64,000 bases of DNA. Origin: Hymenopus coronatus (taxonomy: Eukaryota; Arthropoda; Insecta; Mantodea; Hymenopodidae). The notes beneath the pieces were generated by a model, which was not told the origin of the DNA, ran no database searches, and worked only from the letters and a program-made list of their open reading frames with translations. Positions 23,245-32,512 of this stretch are shown here, piece after piece (within the stretch, counting starts at the first letter, position 1; each line of letters opens with the position of its first letter). Location of the stretch: contig CM060898.1 of assembly GCA_030762935.1 (NCBI GenBank), forward strand, positions 96,888,781 to 96,952,780, written 5' to 3'. The position numbers and the translations under genes were made by a program.

Positions 23245-23800
23245 ATGAGTTTAATTTGGGATATACTGTTTAAAAAGCAGCCTCCCCTAAATGGTAGCAT
23301 GGACTCATCAATGACAATGTCTCTTTCAGGCTGAAGGTTATTTTGAAAATTCTTTCAAATCGCACTGAAAACTTTATTTTGTACACGCAATTTGTTTTAT
23401 AAGCTTCATCTATGTTGCAAAAATGGGGATTTCTTAATATTGATAAGAATTGATCTCGTGGTATAATGTGTGAAATAAATTAATTTCTATACATTTTATC
23501 TTTTCACCAATAGCAATGTAGGAATAGCAGATGTACCAAACCCATTGTAATGAGAATTGAAAAGAAGTTACAGATCTCTTCTACATTCGTTTCTTGCCAT
23601 GACATTTTTCTGAACTTACCAAGATTCAGAATCAGATCCTCCTTTTGCTGCATACCTATTACTCATTAACAATCAAATCCAAAACTGCTGTAGTGATCAT
23701 TCAATGGTGTAACTATCTCCATTTTTACATTAACAGGCAATTTCTCAGGAAAATGCACTAACTCAATTAACTTCTGACAGCATGACATTGTAACTTTTAA
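23245..23800 (-). pseudogene. piggyBac-type transposase remnant
   Basis: On the minus strand: WQETNVEEICNFFSILITMG, FISHIIPRDQFLSILRNPHF, then NFQNNLQPERDIVIDESMLP and FRGRLLFKQYIP. The IDESM...FRGRL block around a catalytic Asp is diagnostic of piggyBac (DDE_Tnp_1_7) transposases, and the preceding 'EEI..F..ILI.MG' block is in the right order. Several stops; no termini recognised. Confidence 0.7.
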
Positions 23801-24155
23801 CACTGCGACCTACACAAGATAACTGGAATTTGCAGTCAACAATACAAAAAAGGTAACGAAGCCATGCATAGGTCTGCAGGTCTCTGGAGGGTAGTCCCAT
23901 ATTGTAGCTATGTTAATGATTTCAGTATGGTACCGGTCTCTAGGGGATGGTACAAGGTAATCACATACATTTAATAAGACACTTGCTTGATAGCTGTGAG
24001 GGAGAATGGATGTGTTAACAAACACATGCATGGCAGAAGAAGATGGGTATTGACATGCAAACATACTGAATTAGATGCTGTGCTTTTAACGAAACAAAAT
24101 AAATAAACAGGGAACAGAGCAAGGATGGAGAGGAAAGAAATTTTGGTATATCTTT

Positions 24156-24413
24156 GTGATGTGCACTCAACTAGTAATTGGAGATGCAGAAATAAATCCC
24201 GGACCAGTATTAGAACAGATAAGTGAGATGCTGGAAATTATCACCAAAGATATAAAGGAAACAAAAAACATGGAAAATATAATCAACAAGAAAATTGGCG
24301 ATAAGTTTCAAGAGATCAAAATGGAGTTTGGAAAATTTGAAGACAAGGTAAAAGAAAAAATAAAGGAACACAAAGAAAGATTGCTACAATTGGTAAATAG
24401 AGGCAGGAAATAG
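24156..24413 (+). pseudogene. LINE-A ORF1 5' part with 2A-like motif GDAEINPGP
   Basis: Open stretch CTQLVIGDAEINPGPVLEQI, then a charged coiled-coil region rich in E/K/I. The 2A-like element (D at 24183 to final P at 24206) fits DxExNPGP. Upstream the initiation frame is shifted: an ATG at 24126 starts a frame that aligns with the N-terminus of the other copy but is out of register. ORF1 continues after a stop at 24411 with MVGWEAINCFRIGRERLRQR and KFKWEVLNNSKQLKGTQIFI (RRM/CTD region). Confidence 0.7.
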
Positions 24414-25027
24414 AAAGCTAAGTCTGATAATCTTTGGGGTTAAAGAGAGAAGGGATAGATGAACCTGGCAGGATTTAGAGAACCTCTGTCAAGAGAAACT
24501 GAAATTAAATATGGTTGGATGGGAGGCAATCAATTGTTTCAGAATTGGAAGAGAGAGGCTGAGACAAAGACCAACAATTGTGGAAACAGCTACAATAAAA
24601 TTTAAATGGGAAGTGTTGAATAATAGTAAGCAGTTAAAAGGCACACAAATATTTATTGAACAGGATTTGGATAAGAGGCAACATGAATTGAAATCGGTAG
24701 CAATAATGGAAATGAAGAAAGTAAACAGCCTTCATAAAAAGAGTTGATTTATATGTTTAGGGAGTGAGGCAGGAAATTCAATACAGTGAAATCATGTTAT
24801 ATGTGTGGCTGACTCTAGAAGAAATGGCCATTCAATAGATTTCCAGAGAGATTTGGAACATATGTCACCATCAGCTTAGCTATGGAAGGAGGAAGGAAAT
24901 ACGTCATTAGGGGCATCACCAAGAAGGTTGCAGCCTGAGGCACAGCTGATTGAAGATGTATGTAGAGCTTCAGCTGCATTGATGTATGGAACCAAGAGGG
25001 TTTACGTGTATTTTTAATGCCAAAGGG

Positions 25028-25266
25028 GGCCGCGCCCTGGCCGAGTGGTCAGACCATTCACCTCTCACCTGGACGGCCCGGGTTCGATCCCAAGCGACTG
25101 CATGTGAGATTTGTGGTGGACAAAGCAGCGCAGGGTTTTCTCCAGGTTCTCCGGTTGCCCCTGCCATCTCATTCCACTGGGGCTCCATCTTCATGTATCA
25201 TCAGTGTCATAGCCTGCGGTGCCAGAGCAGTAAAAGCGGGCATTAAACACTACTGGAACCAAAAAA
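25028..25266 (+). mobile_element. SINE-1: full-length tRNA-derived SINE with 12-bp TSD
   Basis: The head GCCCTGGCCGAGTGGTCAGA (box A) and CGGGTTCGATCCC (box B) resembles a class II (Ser/Leu-type) tRNA. The body has TTTTCTCCAGGTTCTCCGG and ends GCGGGCATTAAACACTACT plus A-rich tail. Flanking AATGCCAAAGGG at 25016-25027 and 25267-25278 is perfect. Best reference copy of the family in this window. Confidence 0.88.
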
Positions 25267-25379
25267 AATGCCAAAGGGAAGTATTTTGGAAGTGAAAGAT
25301 CACATGCATACAAGAAGGCATGCACATTTAGAGAAGTTTGCATTTGAAAGGAAAAGTTCGGATTTGAGTTAATGATGGA

Positions 25380-25619
25380 ATGTGGAGGAACTATTACAGA
25401 AAGTGCATAGTGGGGAAATACAAATGTTAAGATGTAGCAATACAGTGATGGTAGTGGAGACATGGTTAGAAAACAGAATGAAGAAGGAAATACCAGGGTT
25501 TGATTTCTATAGTGTTAATAGTGAGAAAAACCAGATAAGAGGTAGAGTTTTAGATGGTCTAGGGTGTTTTATGAGGAAAGATAAAGGGCTGTGGAATAAA
25601 TCAATGCTGTGACTTTCTT
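25380..25619 (+). pseudogene. LINE-A copy 2 endonuclease, N-terminal part
   Basis: Reads CSNTVMVVETWLENRMKKE, then IPGFDFYSVNSEKNQIRGRV and GLGCFMRKDKGLW. ETW contains the second catalytic Glu of apurinic-type endonucleases. It aligns with [15 protein letters not shown]... of the 36-kb copy. Confidence 0.65.
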
Positions 25620-25730
25620 TAAGTGACATTTACCAAATAGGTAATTCATGTTTATATTGCCATTGTGTACAATTCCTCCCTCCCATCAAAGTTCTATGAC
25701 ACAAATATGTTCATAAAGTAAGTTGAGGCA

Positions 25731-26112
25731 GGCAGCACCATGGCAGAGTGGTTAGACTGCTTGCCTCACCTCTGGGTGACCCGGGTTCGATCCTAAACAC
25801 CTGAATGTGGAATTTGTGGAGGGCAAAGCAGCATCTAGGTGGGTTTTTTTCTGGGTCCTCTGGTTTCTCCTGCCACTCATTCCACCAATTGCTCCATATT
25901 CACCTTTTCTATCATCCATTTTGCTTGCATTTCAAATCATCCACTTCCTCTCTCTCATGCTTGTTATGGGCTGACCTCATCGCAGGTTCTCCATACTGTG
26001 GTTTCGTGCTGTTGGCTCCCCAACAGGCTTCTGACCTCTAGGCATCCGCTTGTAAATCCTGGGGGGGGGCAGGTGTCAGTCCTATATACTGTGAGGATAA
26101 GTTGATTATGAG
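25731..26112 (+). mobile_element. tRNA-derived SINE, longer variant (382 bp) with 11-bp TSD
   Basis: The head CATGGCAGAGTGGTTAGACT (box A) and CGGGTTCGATCCT (box B) is followed by a SINE-1-like middle, then a different 3' part (TTGGCTCCCCAACAGGCTTC...CGCTTGTAAATCCTGG). The same 3' part recurs at about 42820-42940. Flanking AAGTTGAGGCA at 25720-25730 and 26113-26123. Possibly a composite SINE that swapped its 3' end. Confidence 0.8.
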
Positions 26113-26123
26113 AAGTTGAGGCA

Positions 26124-26597
26124 TCAGAGTTGAAATGTAAATGTGGTAAAGTGGAAATAATATTTACAGGTGATGTAAATGCAAGGATAGGGGAACAGCA
26201 GGTCAAGATGAGCACTCCAAATGATGATTATGATAAGGAGTTTGAAATAAAGACTAGGTACAGTAAAGATAAGGTTATCAACAATGAAGGGAGAGACTTT
26301 TGTGAAGAACATTATCTCATGATCTGTAATGGGTCGAAGGGATCAGATTTAGATGGGGAATACACATTCGCAAATAAGAATGATCAAAGTGTGGTGGATT
26401 ATATAATGGGCTCAGTAGATATTGAGAGTTGGATTTTAGACTTTAAGGTTATGAATGCAATAACATGTTGCCATTTTCCACCGAGATTAAAATTAGGGGA
26501 AGTAAGCAGGAGTGAAAAGAAAGTGCATGGAGGACTGTGTAGAGTTCTGTATATAAATGGAGAGAAGATGAGCATGAAATATTTTGTAAAGAATTAA
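26124..26597 (+). pseudogene. LINE-A copy 2 endonuclease, C-terminal part
   Basis: Contains KCGKVEIIFTGDVNARIGEQ (catalytic GDxN), TRYSKDKVINNEGRDF, GEYTFANKNDQSVVDYIMGS (SxVDY block) and a damaged final SDHFP block (TCCHFPPRL). It preserves sequence deleted from the 36-kb copy. Confidence 0.7.
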
Positions 26598-26599
26598 GT

Positions 26600-27720
26600 A
26601 CAGAAAGTGGGAAAATATTACAGTTGAAAGTATATTAAATTCTGATAAAATTGAGGAAACATAGAAATAATAGAATAGAGTGCAAAAAGGGCAGGAGGAG
26701 GAAAGAAAGCTGAGGCCTATAAAAATAGAATAAAGATTGCCAAGTGACAAAAAAAAAGTTATGCAAGAATTGAGAAACTGGTGAGTCAGGGGAAAAAGAG
26801 GAGAGGAGGAATTTCACTAATGTTGCCAACTAAGGGTGTATTTACTGTGCAACATCGCAAATCCATACCAATTTTAGAAATTGCAAAAAATGCTGTAAAA
26901 ATGAGCAGGCAGTACCAAGGGAATGCAACTGGTTAATAGTCATTAGACAGCTGTAGTAGCATGGTTACTTGTAAATGGCAGTAGTATGCTCTATTTTTCT
27001 TCTCCATTCAATGCTAAGGGAATGTACCTAGTTATGGATGATGCAAGATAACATTGAAAATAAAATATATTTTTATATATTAACTATCATTCCCTAGGTC
27101 GCATCATTTATATAAAGAAATATAAAAAATAAAAACTTACCAATTACTTTGTTTCTTTTTAATGAAAACATAGTAGCATTACTAGTAAATAAAAAAAATT
27201 AATAACAACATTATTATTATAATAATATTACTTTTAAGAATAACTGCCAGCCCAACCTATTCTGTTTGCTCTTTAGTTATGTCATTGTTAACCTTAAAAA
27301 AGGCTATTTTGACATAGAAAAAAATAAAGAATGAGGTGGAAACAGTATGAAGATTCGGAAGAAGCATGAGTGTTACTTTATGAGGAAAGAAGGATATAGG
27401 TCTAGTTTTGGAGGAAGATGCGATAGTTTCATTACATATTTCGGCATTTACCTGCTACACTATGCAACTGTTATTATGCCAACAGCATCCTTGCTTTACC
27501 ACACTGTTAATTGCATATTTCATCCTTTCCCGACTTGCCTACAGGTGAGCTATTTTCCCCCCTTTTTGCAACACCAACTATATATGCTCCATTACACAAA
27601 TCATTGCGCTTTTCAGATGCAAAGGTTGGCTGCCTGACGTTATGAGGCCAACAGACCCTTAGTCAGCAACATTACCGAAATTTCTTGACTCTCAGATGGG
27701 TTTACAGTGTCTCATTGAAG
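26600..27720. other. Linker and unassigned repeat inside LINE-A copy 2
   Basis: 26860-27060 shares blocks with 45690-45860 (CAAGGGAATGCAACTGGTTA; TGGCAGTAGTATGCTC...TTTTTCTTCTCCATT), so it is a dispersed repeat of unknown type. The rest is decayed LINE or unknown sequence. Confidence 0.35.
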
Positions 27721-28360
27721 ACAAGAAGCAGGAATGGAGTATAGAAATAAGCAGAACATTAAATGAAGCAAAAAACATTCATGATACAAAGAAAATATCG
27801 TCAATAGTAAAACAGTTTGTACAGAAGTGGAGCACGAGAAGATGATATAAACCCAGATAAATGGTGCTCATATTTTAAATCACTACTAGGTCAGGATAAT
27901 ATAATGGAAGTTGAACAAATACTGTATGGGAGACAGTAAGTAATAAATGAATTAGATAGGGTAATCACTGAAGATGAATTTTCTGAGCAGGTTAAGAGGC
28001 CCAAAGCTAACATAGCATATGGTATAGATGGTATTATATGTAGGAGAATTTTGGATGGTTTGGTCATTAGATGGAACTAGTGGAAAAATTGTGATAAAAC
28101 TGTTCAATGAAATATTTAAGACAAGAGAGATTCCCATGAGCTGGAGAATAAGCATGATAGTACCATTGTATGAGGCTAAGGGTGATAGAGACAACCCAGG
28201 GAACTTCTATTTTAGGTAAGATCTTTCGGTTATGAGAGGTTACAGAACTCGGTAGAGAAGGAGAAAAAGTTATCTGAGTTTCAGGCAGATTTTAGAGCAG
28301 GTAGAAGACAAGGTGTGTGGACAAATACTTGAGCAACAAAAGGGGGAGGATAAATGTGAT

Positions 28361-28591
28361 AACCATTCGCCTCTCACCTAGACGACCCGGGTTCGATCCC
28401 AAGCGACGCATGTGAGATTTGTGGTGGACAAAGCGGCGCTGGAGCGGGTTTTCTCCGGTTTCCCCCGCCATCGCATTCCACTGGTGCTCCATCTTCATTT
28501 ATGTATCATCAGTGTCACCGCCTGCGGTGCCATAAGTAGTTAAAGAGGATGTTAAACACTGCCAAAAAAAAAAAATAAAAAAATAAAAAAA
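28361..28591 (+). mobile_element. SINE-1 (5'-truncated) with 11-bp TSD inside LINE-A RT
   Basis: Begins in the tRNA head (AACCATTCGCCTCTCACCTA), keeps box B (CGGGTTCGATCCC) and ends in an A-rich tail. ATAAATGTGAT flanks it at 28350-28360 and 28592-28602. The RT frame resumes exactly after the duplication (RINVIFFDLEKVFDAI). Confidence 0.85.
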
Positions 28592-28597
28592 ATAAAT

Positions 28598-29071
28598 GTG
28601 ATATTTTTTGATCTGGAGAAGGTGTTTGATGCCATAAATAGAGAACCTTTATGGGTAAAATTAAAAAACAAAGGGGTAAGTCATACATTTATAAAAATAA
28701 TACATAAAATACATCAGGGGAATGAGTTCTGCATAAAACTTTCAAACAATGAGGTAATTGAATGTCTACAGAGTAAGGCAGGGGTGAGGCAGGGTTGTAA
28801 ACTTAGTCCAGAGATATTTAATCTTTATATTAACAATATTCTAGAGGAGATCCAGAGGTATAATGTGCACTCACTAGTCATCAATAATAATTACATTTCA
28901 GGGTTACTGTTTGCAAATGACTTGGTAGTTGGGTCCATTTTGTGTGGAGAGTTGAGGAAGGCAATTGAGGCAATAAATAATTTTTATGGAAAATGGGGAC
29001 TGAAAGTAAATGAAAAGAAAATTAAGATTATGGTTTTTAAACAAGGGAACAGGTTGTGTAAGGAGACTTGA
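28598..29071 (+). pseudogene. LINE-A copy 2 reverse transcriptase, palm
   Basis: 157 open codons: FFDLEKVFDAINREPLWVKL (motif A), [20 protein letters not shown] (motif B), SGLLFANDLVVGS (motif C), WGLKVNEKKIKIMVFKQG. FAND replaces FADD, so the enzyme would be inactive. Confidence 0.75.
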
Positions 29072-29644
29072 TTATTTGGAGATTAGACAGTTTTAATAGA
29101 AGCTGGAGTGTGTATAGCAAAAGGAAAAATTTCCATGAGTATTATAAGGTCTTGTATAAGAAAACTGAAAGATATGCATATTATATGGCTTAATCCTTAG
29201 TGGAAAACAAATGTTATACTCCCTGTGGGGAGTACGTGATCCTTGAAGAGAAGTTGATAAAATTAATAGATCTGTCTGTATGAATGCTTTAGCATTCAGG
29301 AGAAAACTAAATGGAAAGGGTCATAGACAGCAAAAATACAGAGAATTATGGAGGAAATAGTTATAGGGAGCTTGTGGTTAAATGCAGAACATAACAAACA
29401 AGGCTTTTTCAAAAGTAGAAGAATCAAGACTAGAGGACATAATAAACAAAATTTTAGCAGTATAAGAGAGAAAATATCCTTGAGGATATATAGCAGAATA
29501 AAAAGTCTGGGAGAGGGAAAAATATGCAATAAACAAGGAGAGAAGGATTTGCATGGGCAAAAACAGAGGTTATAAACTTGATGAAGATGTGAGAAAATGT
29601 CCAATGTGCAGAGAAATTGATACAGATTTCTGTTGTATACTATA

Positions 29645-30620
29645 CAGGCTGAGTAAAAAGCATGGCACAATGCTTGTAACTTTGTTGTTATAGTTTTGTG
29701 AAGAGATATTTTTTAGAAAAGCTGTAAGATATCAACATGTTTTCATATTACTATGATTGTGAATAGGGCGTGACTTTTTTTTAATGGCACAATTTTTTTT
29801 TTCTTTCATTTTGTTGGCCCTCAGGTCTTGGAACATACAGGTAGATGCTTTTTTGAACTGTTCCAATTTATACATGAGGTTTAGTTTATGACCTGGCAAC
29901 TGTATTACATCACATGAAATTTGAAATTTAAACCAAGAAAACACATTCATATCAAAATTAGTGGTGTTGTGTTGTGACACATTATGAATTCACTTCAAAA
30001 GGTGCTCAAAATGGCCACCATTACTGCCAAACAATGCCAAAGTCTGCCTTTGAAATTAGTTAATGTTTACAGTATCACTGATGTTTACATATCTGATCAG
30101 CTGCATTTCTTGCCCATTCTTCGCTTTAGCTCTTCAAGATCTCTTGGTCAGTCCTTGTAAACCCTCCACTTCAAGAGCTTTATCACCACTTGTAACTCGT
30201 TTTGGCCTACCAGACTTACTTTTAACACTTCCGTTTCATTGAATTTTTTTCAAAATTTTGCTTACTGTAGAATGAGTAATCCTTCGTTCTGGATGCATTT
30301 CATTAAACAAGACACAAACCTCTTCTTGGCTAGTCCTCCTATCACCATATCCGATCATCATTAATATTTCAATTTGTTATATTTCGTAAGTTGTGCCATG
30401 ACTAATTACTTTCAGAAAGATTTTGCAATGAAGTAATTATTATACTTATTAGCTTAGCTTTTGTCTGTATTTGTTCAATCCAAAGACACATATTGAAGTA
30501 GCCAACCTTATTGTTTAATTCAAAACCTACTCAATTTGAAGTAATATAAAAAAAACTATCACTTCATAGAGTTGCAACAGTGGGGTTACATGCATTGTTC
30601 CATACTTTTTACTCACCCTG
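29645..30620 (-). mobile_element. Non-autonomous Tc1/mariner-like element with ~36-bp TIRs
   Basis: The left end CAGGCTGAGTAAAAAGCATG and right end (inverse) CAGGGTGAGTAAAAAGTATG form terminal inverted repeats of about 36 bp with five mismatches. TATA lies next to each end (29641-29644; 30624-30627). It interrupts the LINE-A zinc finger. On the minus strand about 30400-30060 encodes only a helix-turn-helix N-terminus (IGYGDRRTSQEEVCVLFNEM, ITHSTVSKILKKI, SKSGRPKR). The catalytic domain is absent. Confidence 0.75.
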
Positions 30621-30673
30621 AATTATAATCAAACAAAGATATGGGGAGATAAAATTTGCCAACAAAAATGGAT

Positions 30674-31008
30674 AAAATCTGAAGTGTTACTATTCACATA
30701 ATTTTCTCTAGCAGTTCCATAAACAAACTATTCTTACAAAAGATTATTTTTATCTACATCATATTGACATAAACATTAGCAGAATTGGCTTTATTACTTG
30801 CTTCCTTGTAAGCAGAAGGCAAATAAGACTAAAGTGATAATCAAATCTTTTACAACCTAGTCGGTAAGCGAAACAATTGAGACTCAGTTTGCTTTGCATG
30901 GTCTCGTTTGAGAAAAGTTAAGGTAGTTTAAAATTGAAATCAATAACAAGGAATATTTTGAAAATGGTCAACTCTAGAAGAAAAACGTATTTGACATAAA
31001 TTATGAGA
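30674..31008 (-). repeat. RepA copy 11, truncated
   Basis: Starts at the family 3' end (AAAATCTGAAGTG...CACATAATTTTCTC) and runs about 335 bp into the element before similarity ends. Confidence 0.65.
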
Positions 31009-31775
31009 AATGCATAACAAGAAGATGGAAAAGAAGTTATAAAACCAGTAAAAGGGCTACAGAATGGCGGCATAATGTAGGGCAAACTCCACTTCATTAC
31101 TGTGTTGTTAAGATGTATGTTGGACTAAGGGAAAATTAAAAATAGCAAGTCTAAATAAGAAAACTGTACGATTATATCTACAGTATTATGGTTAATAAAG
31201 ACTTATCATATCATATATTTAATAAGGAGATTTCAACAAATCATTGCATAATTTTAAAAATTGTATACCATAAAAATTGCAGTTTATGTGACCTTCGTAA
31301 CTTACCTAAAAACAGGTGCAAACCTAAAGTTAAATAATAAAGGGGCAATATCAGACTCCAGTGACCAATTCATTATCAACGTATTAATAGCATTTATATA
31401 AATCACAAAAAGTTTGTTTAAATCATAAAAATTAGCAATAGTTAACCAAGTTTGCAACTGTAACTGAATTTCAAATGTTTTTTTAGGACACAATGACTTA
31501 CATAACTATTTCAAACAACAAAAATATGTTAATTTTTTTTTTCTTCACAAGAGAGCATCTCCAGTTCAATTTTGATTCTGAGTGAAAAGGGCAATTCATT
31601 TGTACTAGTAGTTTTTTTAGGATAAAAGTTTTGCACACTCCAATTTTTCTAAGAAATATGTATTCAATCAATAAATAAATGCTTTTATGCAAAAATATAT
31701 TAATAAACTACATGAACAATATTGAGTTATTGCATGAATATAAATGAATTCAAAATAAAATAACTTTTGTACAGC
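31009..31775. other. No gene recognised (downstream of DDX27 poly(A) signal)
   Basis: AT-rich intergenic sequence, no supported feature. Confidence 0.35.
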
Positions 31776-31778
31776 ATA

Positions 31779-31784
31779 TTTATT
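31779..31784 (-). terminator. Poly(A) signal AATAAA of DDX27
   Basis: The plus strand reads TTTATT, which is AATAAA on the gene strand, 27 nt past the stop codon. That gives a very short 3' UTR, followed by a T-rich downstream region. It is the only canonical signal close to the stop. Confidence 0.65.
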
Positions 31785-31810
31785 TATCACACAAAAATGA
31801 TTACAGCTTT

Positions 31811-31913
31811 TCATCTCTTCCTCTTCTTGTTGCCAAAGTGTTTCACTCCAAAGCCTTTTCCTCCACTCACTTTTTTGCTTTGTTTACTATCCTGCTTCTG
31901 CTTTACGTTTGCA
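31811..31913 (-). CDS. DDX27: DDX27 terminal exon
   Basis: 103 nt; one base completes the split Asp codon, followed by 33 codons and TGA. The peptide begins [14 protein letters not shown] and ends [12 protein letters not shown], a basic nuclear/nucleolar tail. The acceptor is ttttttgcag. The intron to the preceding exon is 9.5 kb and holds LINE-B, LINE-A, Penelope and mariner insertions. Confidence 0.9.
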
Positions 31914-32472
31914 CTGCAAAAAATTAATGTAAGAAATCAAGATTAATTACATATTATCCTTTTCTGTTATATAAATGGACATTGTAAATATTATCAACTC
32001 ATGCTAAAGAAGTTATACAGGTGTACACTGAAGTAAAGAATGTTGTTCTGTGCAAATATATCTGTTCCCCCACTATGTACTTTCTTCCTCGACTAGGTGC
32101 ATGCACATAAACAGTGAGCACATTTCCCCTACAATGATGCTGAAATACTGGCTGGTGGGCAGCATGTGGAAGAGACAGAAAAGGAGGAAAGTTGGGAGAG
32201 GCAAGACAATGGGGAAACAATCCATCAATCAGCAACATTCAAGCTTAACATTCTTTTCTAAATTGTAAACTTATAGTACGATTCATATAAGGAATGAAGG
32301 CTAACAAGAAAAGAGAGGCTTAAATAGGTGGCAATTTCTATTCTTTTGTTATTTTTTCCCATTTTTCTCTTCCTCTTCAAGGTAAAGATTTTACTTTACT
32401 GATATAGAGGATTCTTTACTTGCAAAGGAGAATGGGGTAAGCAACCAAACATTTATAACATCTGAAAAATAG

Positions 32473-32512
<40 letters not shown>

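Larger units (their letters stand above)
24120..30673 (+). mobile_element. LINE-A copy 2: long decayed copy broken by three SINEs and a mariner-type element
   Basis: Colinear with the better copy at 34616-38378. ORF1 remains at 24156-24775; endonuclease at 25380-25620 and 26124-26597; RT at 27720-28345 and 28603-29071; the C-terminal zinc finger (CPMCREID) before 29645 and its continuation IWGDKICQQKWIKSE after 30620. Insertions are SINEs at 25028-25266, 25731-26112 and 28361-28591, and a mariner-type element at 29645-30620. It keeps the EN C-terminus and RT N-terminus that the 34.6-kb copy lost. The RT box is FAND instead of FADD. Confidence 0.8.

Noticed and set aside
25040..25110. A genuine tRNA gene (box A and box B present)
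   Set aside because: The tRNA-like head continues into a SINE body with poly(A) and TSDs; no acceptor stem closure was found.
26493..26829. Two overlapping minus-strand frames
   Set aside because: Low-complexity S/F/L-rich shadows of an A/G-rich LINE segment.
29296..29670. 124-codon minus-strand frame
   Set aside because: Antisense to the decayed LINE-A C-terminal region; hydrophobic bias only.
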